A stretch of 64,000 nt of DNA. It comes from Mycteria americana (lineage: Eukaryota; Chordata; Aves; Ciconiiformes; Ciconiidae). Below are positions 1 to 12,628 of this stretch, piece after piece (the stretch's first letter is position 1; each line of letters starts with the position of its first letter). The notes under the pieces were generated by a model, which worked only from the letters and a program-made list of their open reading frames with translations, did not search any database and was not told where the DNA came from. The stretch spans positions 33,653,501 to 33,717,500 of the forward strand of contig NC_134370.1 in NCBI RefSeq assembly GCF_035582795.1, written 5' to 3'. The position numbers were made by a program, and so were the translations under genes.

Positions 1-479
1 TCCTTCCCCAGAGATTCACCAGCAAAAACTCCAAGTCTGCCACAGAGTCTGACATTCAGCAGTGTGCTTGGCTCAAACAAAGTGCTGGCACCCAAACAGG
101 GAAAAGTAGCATCTTTTGATCAGGGCACTCATGTTGGTAAGCTCTTCAAGAGTCCATAAGGTCCTATTTAGCTGGTGGTGAAATAAATGCAAATGTCCCC
201 TGAACAATCAATGCTGTTAAAAGGAAACTGAAACTGGCTTCCATGGAGCATCTGAAGCACCAGGACAAGAAAAGGAAAACCATTTTCATTTTCAGAACTG
301 AGCAACTTTTTTTCATTCCCATTATTTAGAGGGGGAAAGTAACAGCCATTTAAAAGTGCCAAGAAACCTGTTGTACCTTTCAAACCCCGCATGAATCGCA
401 CCCATGTACAGTAACACAGACTACTAATCCTTTCCAAGAATCTGGTTGTCCTAGCCTGGTTCAACACCAGGTGCTTCAG

Positions 480-800
480 CTGTACGTTTTAGCTTAAAAA
501 CCTCTGCACAAAGCACCACGCACCTCGAGACACCGGGCCTGCAGCAGGTCTTCCAGGAACCCCCGGGACCACCAGCAGCCATTTTTTTACAGCCCTTTCC
601 ACAGCGCAGATGGGGTTTCCCCCCTCTTCTCTTGAGAGCCCCGAGGCTCGTGACTTGGGCCCTCAGAAGCACCCCAGCGCAGGGCCCAGCCATCCCCAAG
701 AGAAGTCTCCAGAGATGTGGAAATTGGCACTAGCATGGTGCTGCCTTGAGCTCGCTCTGATGCGCGGTTCCCTCCTTGTCTAACAAGGCGTAACGTGCTC
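480..800. other. GC- and CpG-enriched patch in AT-rich surroundings
   Basis: About a dozen CpG pairs occur in roughly 320 nt, in contrast to neighbouring sequence. It is too short and too sparse for a confident CpG island, and no coherent reading frame or splice structure was found. It could be a regulatory element or part of an old repeat. Confidence 0.3.
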
Positions 801-879
801 CTAGGGATCACAGGAGTCTCAGGATTGCCTTAGGCAAAGCCACAGCCTCAGCAAAGCATCAGCCCACGGGCCACCAAAA

Positions 880-915
880 AATGTCATAGAAGCATAAAAT
901 TAAGAGAGACCTCTG
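880..915 (-). mobile_element. Possible degenerate CR1 3'-end fragment
   Basis: The + strand reads tcatagaagcataaaatt followed by agagagacctctgg. This resembles the reverse complement of the bird CR1 tail (tcatagaatcatagaat ... ggaagagacctc). The match is short and broken, so this is only a suspicion. Confidence 0.25.
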
Positions 916-2258
916 GGCTGTGGGAGTGAGTTTCCTGTAATCCATGGCGCTGGTGCTGCTGGTCATGTTCAGCATCATGAGATTCACCAGGTCAATCGTG
1001 ACAGGTGGTCGTTGCAACCAACAGAAAGCCAAAGCACTAGCGTGCGTCCAACCTGAACTTAACTGCTGAACAGGCAAATAAGAAAGTCCGCAGGACATTC
1101 AACACCTGGGCAAACAGCCAGAGATTTCCATCTACCTTCCATCATGGTAGGAAGGCACCTTAGCTTTGTGCAGGGAAAAAAAAACCAAAACAACAAAAGA
1201 ACCTAAGGAACCCAACAAACCAATCAAACGAAACATGTCTGAATAAACGGTCCATTCTGGGAAATGGTCTGTTTGACCCATGGCCATTACCTTCCAAAAA
1301 AAAGAAAAGGAAAAAAAAAAAAAGGCACAGCTCTGCACATAGCTATCAGCAGCTGGGCCGGCTGCTGGATTCGGGGCTGTGCATTTCCAGCAGAGCTCGC
1401 TCAGGTTCCCCGCCATGGCAGCAGGCTCAGCTGCAGCTAGTTAGGACACAGGCAAGTGCCAAAGGTGTGCTGAGAGATCGTGCATGTTTTAATGGCACAA
1501 ATTAAGGGAAGAAAACAGAGGCGGAATCCTTATCAAAGCTGCAGCTTTAAAGAGACTTATAAATAGCTGACTTAAAGATGAAGTCAGTGTTTGTTTCGTT
1601 TCCTCACAAAGCAACCCAAACCCCAAAGCTGAGGAGAATTAATTATTCCCATACCTTTGATGGCACAGAGACTGACAATATGGCTTTAGACAGCAAGGAA
1701 ACATCTCTGAGGAGCAGACTCAGGACTGAAAAGTGATTTCCTTGGTTCCACTAGTAAGAGGTTAATTCATTGTCAGTCTGCACTCTGCTGTTGAAAGGTT
1801 TGTGTCCTCTGTAGTTACGTGATGAAAAGACAAATTCAGTAATGCCCATGGGTCACTATGGAAGAGAGGAACAAGGAAGTAGTTGCCAATAATCAAATAA
1901 GTAAGTGCCAAGACCAAATGTAATCTAGGACTGACAGGAAAAGCAGGTAAAACGATGTGGAGATCAAAAGCTGGGCTAAGTAAATTGTCTGCAGATAGCT
2001 TTAAATAAGAAAGGAAGGGAAAAGATTCAGAATGCTTTAAGTTACTGGGCTGATACACACATATAATTACAAATAAAAGGAATCCACATATGAAAACAGC
2101 TAGGGGGACTGTGGAGATGCATGGAAGGTGAGTGTGTGGACATGTACGAAAATATCGTAGGGCAAAAAAAAAGACAAAGCATAAAACTGGTATGGTCATG
2201 TCTGCAGAGCTGCAGAATCCCAGCTGTTTCACTCCTCTATTCTCCCAACTTGGACAGA

Positions 2259-2307
2259 GCAGATCAGGTCCGTAGTGGAACTGGAGATGTCAAAGGACCT
2301 GATCTGC
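2259..2307. repeat. Perfect 13-bp inverted repeat, 23-nt loop
   Basis: Left arm GCAGATCAGGTCC (2259-2271) and right arm GGACCTGATCTGC (2295-2307) are exact reverse complements. Two more G-C pairs are possible just outside, after mismatches. It lies downstream of the gene with no recognised element around it. Confidence 0.85.
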
Positions 2308-4104
2308 GACAACCTTCTGGAAATGGGGTCAAAACACTTCAGTAGATAGAACTGAATCTTTTCTTCCAGACCCTGCACCAGTATCACTTTGAGTATGATA
2401 CAGCTGGCTAGACAGAAAATATTAAAATGAATCTTCCACTGCCCCATTTTCTTTGTTGTTAGAAAATACGTACACATACATACAGCGATGTTCCAGCTTG
2501 GCTAGGTGCAGTCTGCATCCGTGTGCTTCCTTTAGAAGTTCAGAAAGAATTGCTCGAGAGCTCTGTTGTCTGTGATTCGTTTTGCAAGGCCAGAAAAGGG
2601 AAAGAGAGAAATGTTTATTTGCAAGAGGCACATATATGCCAGAACATGACGTGGTTAATAGGTGCCTAAGTTAGCACCAACCTGCGCTGATTTATTTTTT
2701 TAGCTACCATGCATCGTCATTTAGATGGGACAGGCATAGTTACTAACATAGTTGTTCTGCTTCTGGTCTTGAAGTTACTGCAGTCTCAGGCAAGTCTGCA
2801 CTGTATTCTGCTGCACAGAAAACATGCTGATTGCATGGCCAGTCCTTCCTCCAAGAGATTTTACAAGATTCGATGTTACAGCTTGCTCATACAGCTTCAG
2901 TAATGCAGCTTCCTTCCGGCCTGCAACTGCTACTTGCAAACCTTTTACCATGGCGTAAGTCAGCACTACCTTCCTGTTCTTCATGCTTAAGTGGTGCGTA
3001 CCAACAATAATTCATATTATAGCATCCATGGAACACAGGAGAAAAAGCCTTCATTACTTTAAAAAAAAGACCAAAAAACTCCCTCTGCTGGATTAAGTCT
3101 GAAAAAATGAATTATTCTTCAGTAATGGTGCAAAGCAGTACTATCCTGAGAAGATATCACAGATCTAGCAATAGAAACCATGTTTGCCAAGTACCATGTT
3201 GTATTTCTACAGAGCTTACACCCAAGGCATAAAGCATACTGTTAAAATTAACATACGTTGTCATTTAAGAGTGATTTGTTTGCTATTGGGCAAAATATGA
3301 ATACCAGTTTTTCAGAAAAGAGAGACCAGGAAAAAGTTTCTGAATAAGCACTAAAAAGCAAAAGCTGTATGAGAGTGTGGTGACAGGGTAACATGAACTC
3401 AATTTACTTGAGGGTTCAAAGGGAAATTTTCAAACAAGTTGCATTTTAGGAGTCATTAAGAATCTTTGCCTTGTATACTGGAACAGAACTGCTAGAAAGA
3501 AAAAAAAATGGTTGAGTCCAAGGTTTCCCTGAGCTACAAATCAAACAAACAAGCGAGTCACAATATAAAGCCCCAGGTCTAATACGTCACTAATTTAATT
3601 CCCTGAAAAATTGCTTGCTTGTATCAATCCTAATTCAGGGCAGTAACATGTAATTCATAAATTCTTCTAACCTTAATTCATACTCGCATGACTTGTAGAA
3701 ATGTTATCTTTAAATTAATATGATCACAACGGGCCTCATGTTTCATAAAAATAAAATCCACATAATTAAGTTTTGTCTGCAAGTTTGTTCCACATTAAAT
3801 GTCCTCACAGGATTTCAGTGCATTCTCAGTGGTAAGCAAATTAAACCAAGTTCTCAAACATGTTTGTATGTAAAAAACGCCTCCTCTGCAGCATGGCAGA
3901 CTTACTGCAGCGGGGCTGCTCACCGCTATAACCTCCGCATATCAAAGTGCAAATCCTAACAAATCAACAGACAACTGAGACTGCTGGGAAATGAAATATG
4001 GTAGTATAAGCATGCAAAACAAGTGATAGTTTCCATTGCCGAAGACGTGATGAGGAAGCATTACCTATTGGATACTAAATTCAAGGAACATTAGGAGTGA
4101 GTAA

Positions 4105-4121
4105 TTTTTTTTTTTTTTTTT
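4105..4121 (+). repeat. T17 homopolymer
   Basis: Uninterrupted T run, low complexity. Confidence 0.9.
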
Positions 4122-6779
4122 AGATGTAACAAAAGTATGCTCAGGAAGTCAGGGTCATTTAAAGAGCACTGCAAACTGAGGACCCAATAGCAATAGTGAT
4201 TTCTGATTATTTAATGTACACTATATACACTAAAGTTCATGCACAATTAGGGAAGAAAACACATACATGTTCTCCATGAGTAATTTTCCAAAAGTGACGA
4301 CCAGCACAGCAAATTGAAGAGAACACCTCTTCCCAGGCAGGAAGGTTTTCTCTGCAGGCTATGTTTGTACACCTAAAGAGCAGCTAAAGATTTCTACAAG
4401 AGCTTGGAGTTGCAAACACATTTGCACATTTAGTCTTTATCTCCCATATCCCTTGTGGATTTCCAGCCTGAGCAGTCAGTGAGCTGAACGATAAATACAG
4501 CTGGCTGAAACAAGACAAGCCTGTCACAGAGACCGAGCAGGGAAAACAACTAAATTATTCCAGTTCAAGTTATGCAGATGCTTCCATTGAGGTTATCAAC
4601 GTCTGTTGTACTTCCTCCACCTCCAAAGAGATAACTGCTTCTTTCAACTGAGCAATGTTGCTCCTGCTCACTGAAAATAATAAATCAGTATTGCTTAGTT
4701 TGGGGCTGGCCCGCCAAAGCAAACAGGACAGGGTGAGGAGACGAATGGTCTGTATGCTGGTCAAAAAGAAATAGCCCCACCTATGCCCAGGAAGGTGTTT
4801 TGACATATAGAGAAATTACATACACAGAAATTACATGGTTATACGCTTGCAGTCTTTCGGCTGCTTGCATTGCACTGCCCTCTGCTGCTTACAGGAGCAA
4901 AAGGCCAGCCTTCTATCTGCATTAAAATGGGGTGGAGGAAGGGCAAGAACAGAAGCTTTCGCTATCGGAACAGATGAACATATGAGTTCTCTTTTAAGTT
5001 GACCTGAAGAGGGAAAGGGGGTAGATGGAAGTATTTTTCCATGGGATTTTTCCCAGACAAAGCATGTCATCTTGCTTGCTCTTATCCACCTGCTTTCTAT
5101 GCATTTACAATTAAAATAATAACACTTAATTCTTGTCCTTTTCTGTCAGCAGAGCTCCAATTGCTTTACCAAGAAAGTGCATACTATTAGACCTTGTTAT
5201 TTACCCTGCAGACACTGACTAAATCACATTTGCTAAGGCCTGTGCGACTGGTACTCAGTTTAGAGCAGTTAGCACAACGTAGAGACCCATGCTCTTACTT
5301 ACAATAACAGCTGAAAAGCCGTTCTGTAACATTTATCCTGTGACCATCAGTAGATTTCTAACGCCCCTCCTCAAATTGCTGAGTTTGTACCTGCACTAGT
5401 CACATTCCAGGATAAGACTGTAGAAAACATACAAAACACAGGTGATGCAGTGTTCTGTGTCAGCAGTGTAAGAGATGTGATACCAGTGTGAAAATAACCT
5501 CCCAGACCCTTTTTCTCCTTTACAAGAAATACATTTGTATGAAATCAGACATTACATAACAGAATAATAACTGTCAAAGATAATCCCTTGAGAAAATTAA
5601 CATCCTCCAAGCAGCTCAAAAATGTGTCATTAGAAGCATATTTTAAAGGAAATACATATTTTGCATGTATGACTACAAAGTATTTTTTTCAGTTCCCTGC
5701 ATGTCCCAAAAATGCCACACAGAGCTTTCAACAGCCGTTAATGTAATTGCACACACCTAGACCTTAACTAGCTCTTTTGAAGAAACTGAATGCCAGCATA
5801 AGATGTACAGGAGTATTATTAGCAGAGAGCTCGTGTATCATTAAGCTTCCGTGCATGGTAATACCAAATCTGCAACAGCTTATAAGCATATGGTTTGAAC
5901 ATCATAGACTTTCTAGAAACATAATTTCAGATCCTGGCAGGATCAACTCAGCTTGACAACCTTCTGCTGTGTATCTTGCAGCAATAACGGCTTCGCTACT
6001 ACTGTTTGATACAACATCTCACACAAAGGGCTCTCACCTGTGACTGGGGGCTTCTAGGTTGCTACCGGAGTACAAAAAAAAACACACAGCAACAACCTAC
6101 AAAAATTACAGAGCAGAACTGGAGAGGGTTTATAAACCAGGACTGAACTCAGAGGTGCCTGTAGTATGAATAGCCTAGAAGCTGGTTGCTCAAATTACTT
6201 TGCCAAAGGTAAGTGGAATTAAAAAAACCCAAAAAGTATCCCACAAACTCACAACTTCTTGTATAAACAATGTACACCTTTGGGATCCTCCAGGAAGATG
6301 GGGACACAGATTCCTACTACCCCATGCTACTGTCAGTATACTGTTTGGGATACGTATTCCCATGAGAACTTCCTTAGGGCTTCAGAGAACTTGTCCACTA
6401 TGCTGCATGTAACTCACAAACTATTGCCTCTCATTTACACTTAAGGAATTCCTGCAAATAACTGCTGTGAAAACCTAATAAAATGGAAATTCGCTGGATC
6501 TGGTAGTGATAAATAGTTCCAATAAGGTCTACAAAACTTGCCTTGCAAGCATTACAAGCCTTGTATGCAAACACTACTTTAAGAATTTTCTTTAATTTTA
6601 TTTATTTTATTTTAAAACTGAGGTTTGTATATAGCTTGGGCTTCTGAAGACTCCTAACCAAGCAAATGCAGGGAGATTAATATAATGTTCAAGAAAATAA
6701 GGAAGGATTCATTTCCTCAGGGAATTTTTATCATGCTATCAGCATAGAGTCTTGCAAGTTTTGATTTTGCCAACACTGG

Positions 6780-6835
6780 TATTACTCTAATTTGATATAT
6801 GAGGAAACTAAGGCACAGAGATTAAAGGTAGCATG
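6780..6835 (+). mobile_element. MIR-like SINE remnant
   Basis: Contains tatgaggaaactaaggcaca followed by gagattaaaggtagc, very close to the MIR core (gatgaggaaactgaggcacagagaggttaagtaac). Only the core region is recognisable. MIRs are ancient in amniotes, and short relics like this survive in birds. Confidence 0.6.
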
Positions 6836-7606
6836 GAATAATTAGTACAGTTTGTCAAACAGAGTAGCAATTAAAATGGAGTAAAGAATTGTAGGAATCA
6901 CTGGACTTTTATATTACTAAGCACTGAAATCTATCAGACTAAGTGATCCAAGTCTTTAAATGCTCATAGGTTTTATATGCATACACTTCTGATACAGCTA
7001 AATTAGTAGTATTGACCATTGCTAGGCTTACTACTGTTTGTGCACAAAAGCTATTATTCTATACTGATGATCATAAGGAAATCAGGGAAATTTGCTGATT
7101 TTCAAGGGTGCCTCTCTAACTGTAGCATCCCAAAATGACGACATATCAGGTCTCTTCAGAATAAAAATCTAAAAAATAGTTTTGATTGAAGAGGTATTAA
7201 GAGAACGCCATTCTGTCAGAATGTGAAGCTCCATTGAAATCTAAATGTTTCTCCCAACCTGCTGCATTTCTATGTTTTTTTCTGAAAAAAGGAAAAAGCA
7301 AGTAAAGTAACTGTTGGAGTGTCCCATCTCCACAACAGTTTTTAAATGCCTGCCTATTTGGGCTATTTCAGAGGCTTGCATTGTAATAGGCTTTAAAAGC
7401 CAACCTCTATCATGAAATGCTTTCAACAATTGAAGTGATTTTCAGAGCCTGTCATGGAGGGAAGCATTTTATTTAAACAGCTTTGAAGTTTTCAGATTTT
7501 GCTCTGCTTTGGAATAACCAAATTCAAAATCATTCTTAAAACAGAGTTTCTGGTCTCTTATGTAAGGCAATTACTTCTGCCTTTAGCTTCATACTAAGAC
7601 TCCCTA

Positions 7607-7660
7607 TACTTCATACTAGACATAGATACTTAGACTTCATACTAAGACATACTATATTCA
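7607..7660 (+). repeat. Local degenerate tandem repeat
   Basis: Three copies of a cttcatactaagac-like unit with short spacers, the third truncated to cttcatactaga. Confidence 0.6.
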
Positions 7661-8498
7661 GTGAGGACTTAGAGCAAGCATGCAGAACTACCCCATGTAT
7701 TGTACTAGACCTGAGGACCCTTACTGCCTGTGGTTTCACAGAAAACAACTAGAACTCCTAACAGAAAATCCCCCTTACCTTTCAGACTGACTGATTAGCA
7801 TTAAATACTTGAATAACTAATTTTTAGAGCTGTGGCATTTATGTTCAAGGTCCTCTGCTAAAAGCCAATTCTCCTTTGAAACAGCAGCTAAGATTCATAA
7901 CCTTGGGAAAGCAGCAACCTCATGAATTTGGTTGATGTTATGCATGCTTCAGTATTAACTGGTCTAACTAATTCAGCTGCATCCAGCGGTGCTCATAAAA
8001 ATAAACTATTCCTGTATAAGGAAAGGCGCTAAGCACGTTGATTCTGGGTTACAAAGAAGGGAAATGTCAGAAATTTCTCATCATCTAACACTTTCTCCTC
8101 ACATGTGATATTCTGCCCAATGACAGTAAAGCAGATCTCTTCCAGTGTCAGGAGACCATTGCTGTCAGTCCAGTCAGCAGAACATTGCTCATCACTGCCA
8201 CAAGGGCTTTGCCTCTGGGTGGGAGATGGCAGAGAAGACAGGGAAGCTGTGAATTACAGCTTTTAGGAACGCTATTTACGTAGTCATTACACCAGCTGTT
8301 TAACATCCGATGATCACACCAACAGGATTAGACATGACTATAACACAGTCTTGTCCATCAAGTAACGAAGAGCACACCTATCCAGCAGAACTACAAGGCA
8401 GGAGGACCCACAATGTATAACTAACTACCTTTTTGGGCCTCAGTTGAGGAAGGTACCCAAAACCTGTGTTTGCACTTCAAAACCCTACGCAGGAGTGT

Positions 8499-8515
8499 CC
8501 CCCCCCTCCCCTCCC
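8499..8515 (-). repeat. G-rich tract, quadruplex-capable on minus strand
   Basis: The minus strand reads GGGAGGGGAGGGGGGGG, which fits four runs of at least three G with short loops. It lies on the CCSER2 sense strand beyond the candidate poly(A) signals. Confidence 0.6.
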
Positions 8516-9035
8516 AAACCTGTGAAAGTCTTCAAAGATCATCTTGAAGCTCAAAATAAAGCCTTAGATTAAGGATTATAAGTGTCTGTCTGCAGCATTT
8601 TTTAAATGTTCTTACTTCTAACCACAGGGTTCTCCCTTTACTAATCCGCAAATTTTGATGGAAAATTTCAAACTTGAACTTCCATCTACTGAAACAGGTC
8701 AGATGAAATTAGTGGAGCAGATTTCCTTTTCTCTCAAGAATAATAAACCATTTAAACCATGGGCAAAATAGCGATATACAATTAGAAGCTTTTTATGAAT
8801 GTTTACATGTATGCATACATTGCTTTGTTTTGGACTCCTGTGGGGAAATAACTTCCTCAGAGTAATCTCTTATGATAATAATTTTAACTAGTTAATTACA
8901 TAAGAAAACTCTATGAAATACTCTTCTCTCCTCAACTATGCATTAGAGATCAAGTAACATACCTTTAAAAACTAGCCACATCAGTCCTTGTTCATCTGGA
9001 AACAATACATTAAAATGTTTAGCTTTTCTATGTGT

Positions 9036-9082
9036 CTTTTTTTTTTCCCCTCCTTCTCTTTTTTCTTTAGTAAAAAAAAAAA
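9036..9082 (+). repeat. Pyrimidine tract followed by A11
   Basis: A T/C-only run of about 30 nt ends ctttag, then a run of A. It looks like a splice acceptor on the + strand, but no exon follows. Confidence 0.5.
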
Positions 9083-9261
9083 TCTCATGCTAAACTCTTG
9101 CAAGTCTGTTGGAGAAAGACAGTTCCATGAGAAAACATCGTAAGCATAAGCATAATCTCCCCCTCCCCCAAAATTTCCTGTCTACAGTCCTGTAATTCTG
9201 CAGAGTCAATGACAACAAAGTGAACAGTCAGGAGAAATAGATACTTATTAGAATTATGACT

Positions 9262-9273
9262 TTTATTTTTATT
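9262..9273 (-). terminator. Candidate far-distal tandem poly(A) signal
   Basis: Two overlapping AATAAA hexamers (AATAAAAATAAA) on the minus strand, with T/G-rich sequence (TTTGTTGTCATTG) about 45 nt further on. If used, the 3' UTR would be about 4.4 kb. Confidence 0.3.
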
Positions 9274-10438
9274 CACTAGAGCAACATTGAGGAAAGAATT
9301 TTTACATACAGGTTTTTAAATCAACTTTACAAGCAAATTCCAATATACAGTATTTACTCTGGCCTGGGTTAAAAAATAAAAACAACAAAGCAGATAGTAA
9401 GGGTACCTCTTGTTTTAGCTAGTATTGAATTTAAGATTTCACTGACACTGGAATTATATTGTTTTTATTGTGGTGCTTTTACAATTAAGTAGGCAGTGAG
9501 CAGCTTTACCACAACAGTGACTGGATTTCCTTGATAGCACAGTTGTAAGCTAACTATACTGAGACCTACCACCAGGATCATGTATTAAATCCACTCTGCT
9601 CAGAAAAAGCCACTATAACGAGATAAGGAATAGCTATGGAAGCCCAATTCAAGAACGGATTTCCATTTGTATGGCAAGAAAAATGTCCATATTAAGAGGA
9701 TTATGTGCTGTGCAAAAACAGAAATACTTTCCCCCCAACATGCAACCTACCCGAGTATGACACTTTAGAATGTGCATATGGTTGTGACATGCAAACAAAG
9801 TAAATCACGCAAATGGTGTTCAGTTTTCTAGCATCGTTACAACAAATCAGCATTTAGATCAAGGATGAAATTAATTTTACTGACCTATGATGCAGTCTAG
9901 TTGCTATGTCTAGCCTCACTGCTATGAGATTTAAGTTGAGGAACCCACTTTTTTTTGGAACTATATGAAAAATTCAGGGCCATTTTGGATTTTCAGGGCC
10001 TTTGTGATTATTTCAAGAAAGTCTAAGAGATAATATTGCACTTTTCTCAAACAAAAAGATATGCTGGGAACATTATTCTTTAAGGGTTATGCTAGTCCTA
10101 GGGAAGTTTTACCATTGGCCTTGATTGGCAGTAGGAAGTGCTAGCGTCGGGGAAGGGGAAGGTAATAATCTGGCTGCATCATCAGTGTTAAAATTCCACA
10201 GTTAAATTAAAGACATTGCACAAGAAAAACTCAGTACACTATATGAATATTTTTAAACATGCTAGAGTGCGTATCAATTTTGTGAAAGTGATGTGAAGAT
10301 ACCTTAGAAACAGCAACACTAGCAGGGAAATTAGTTTCAAACAAAAGCCACACACAGCAGGAGGCATCTAGATTATTTTAGGCACAACTCCAAGCAATAA
10401 AGCTCATTTAAAGTGCAATTCTGTTTTTTTCTTTTGTG

Positions 10439-10444
10439 TTTATT
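10439..10444 (-). terminator. Candidate distal poly(A) signal for CCSER2
   Basis: AATAAA on the minus strand in AAGTGAATAAACACAAAAG, with an A-rich probable cleavage zone directly after it and TTGCTTGGAGTTGTG downstream as a T/G-rich element. Use here would give a 3' UTR of about 3.2 kb. Confidence 0.4.
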
Positions 10445-12622
10445 CACTTGTTAAAATGCGTAATTGCCTCTGTACACAAATACTGAACAGTAGTTTAATA
10501 CTTTTGTGAATATTGCACAAAAGAATGAGAAATCAAAAACAAAAAAATGGCAATAAACCAGTTTTAGAAACCTAAAAAAACCCTGAAGATATCAAATCCT
10601 TTAATTTACATGTTTAGGATAATCTGCACCAGTACTGATGATATAACTGCACCTTCTCTAAGGTAGATACGTTACCTGAAAATACTTAATCCCATTTGAC
10701 AAGCTCTACGCAGCGCCCTCTTATCCATCTCCCCCCCAACCCCTGTCCTTCACCGAAGTGAAGCTTCAAACTTCACTTCACTACCTCTCTTCCAGTTGCC
10801 CATCTACTGACAGGCTTTGCTCGTACTCTGGACTTACTACACATGCAACAGAGCCTTCCCTGGCAAAGTCTGAAGAGCCAAAATATGTAGTTGTCTTTAG
10901 AGGGATGCGAGGTTAGCAGCTGAATACAAATACAATTCAGGCTAGCATCTGTCTCATCCGTGATCAAACCCTGCTGTCTCCAGCTCAATGTCTCACTAAT
11001 CTGTCAGAACAAAATGGGGAAACGCTATAACAAAGAATATAATCTACTTATGCTCCTTTAACACAGAAAAAAACCCCACAGAATAAATACATTTTTGTTC
11101 TTCTGGGGAAAAAAAAAGTTAAGAACTAGCTTCTTTTTATGAAAACCCTGATCATCTCTTTGCTTCCTTCCTTAATTTTCAGTAAAGGTGCAGACAGATA
11201 GATATCTATACTTTGAAATGTAAACATAAAAATTTTAACATCACTAAATCAGGCTGGTGATACCTCCAGAATAAGTAGCAAAAGAACTCATGGTGAAATA
11301 TCTCTGTCAATAGCATTAAGTGAAAATCATCTTTTTACACAAAATCATATACAACTAAAAACAAAATCAGCTTCTCTTCAAGGAAAGTAAACTTAAAAAA
11401 AAACCACCTTCCATAGAAATCTATATGGACCAGAAAACGAACCAGAAATCCGATCATTCCCTCAGCAGTTTTTAAACTCCTGAGAAACACAGTTAGCTGC
11501 CCGGAGCTAGTTTTGGGGAATATAAAAAGTCAGTTTTCTTTTCTTATCAAAAGTAAATGCTTACACTGAAGGCCATCTAATTCAATGCTTTTCAAGGAAA
11601 GAAAGAATTCTTCCTGGAGAATAATTGTTACAGCAATCTCAAATTGTAGTTATTTTGATCCTATATCAACTGTAACAATTAATGTTACCCTTGTTACTTC
11701 TTGCTTACATTGTCTTTGCCCCAGTTAACAGGAAGTCCTGCAGGTCTCTTATTTCAGATTGATATAAGCAGCTCTGAAATAGAACCTCCTCTCTACCCAT
11801 TTTCCCCCCAAGCTTTTAATTTTTCCACTTCATTGTCACTTAAAAGAATTTACAGTGTGACGAATCCAAAAACCTTCTTGGATATTAATTATGTACTGAG
11901 AAATTCAGGTGAGATGATTATATTTTTTCTTCTCCCATCCAACTAAGGTATCCATCAGGATACCCCTAGTTACATGGTTTATATTACAGAAGTTGATTAT
12001 TGAACTTATTTATGAAATGTCTATACCTATTCACTTTCATTCTCTCAAAGAAAATACTGTAAGATGTCAACATCCTATAGCCAAAGCCTAGAACAAACTA
12101 TTACTATGTTTCATTTTACTGACATTATATGCTGTTCAGGAACAGATTTTGAATGAATTTATTGTAACAGCCTTCTGCTGCTGATTTTAAAACCAATTCA
12201 AGAACAGAAAAAAAAAGTTGGTAACATCCAAGAGAGACTGATGGCAAAGAAGGGAAGAATTGGAGATGGGACATAACATTAAGCTTCTGGAAAGTTTCAC
12301 TGAATATGCATATATTTAACTCACAGCACATGTGTCATGGTCCCATAGCTGCACCATGATGGGCATATATTTCCAGACCAATTTCAGAAAAAGTACTTCT
12401 CCTAGAGAGCAGAAAAATTTTTTCTTTATTTCCCCAAAAAGCTCCTTCCCAGTTATGTACTTCTTTAGAAGTTACAAAAGAAAATTTACAAAAAACCCAA
12501 AACCAAAATACACATCTCTGAAAAACTCTTAAGAGTACCAGCTCTAGATTAGGACATAATAGGATTGCTCAAAGCAAATAAGTGGGGTTATTTTTTTTAA
12601 ATAGTTGTTTTTTAATACAAGT

Positions 12623-12628
12623 TTTATT
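12623..12628 (-). terminator. Candidate proximal poly(A) signal for CCSER2
   Basis: AATAAA on the minus strand (in AATAAAACTTG), followed 7 nt on by ATTAAA and then by a T-rich stretch (CTTATTTGC). Use here would give a 3' UTR of about 1.0 kb. Confidence 0.35.

Larger units (their letters stand above)
1..9261. other. Intergenic sequence downstream of CCSER2
   Basis: No coding exon is supported on either strand; open stretches are short and without codon character. Contents seen are a locally GC/CpG-richer patch at about 480-800, a doubtful CR1 trace at 880-915, a 13-bp-arm hairpin at 2259-2307, a T17 tract at 4105-4121, a MIR-like remnant near 6780-6835, short tandem copies of cttcatacta at 7607-7660, and a C-rich tract at 8499-8515. 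In human the next gene beyond CCSER2 in this direction is GRID1, but nothing of it is visible. Confidence 0.6.

Noticed and set aside
1132..1416. 94-codon open stretch on minus strand in the 5' GC-richer region
   Set aside because: Contains a poly-Phe run from a T tract and has no splice or family support.
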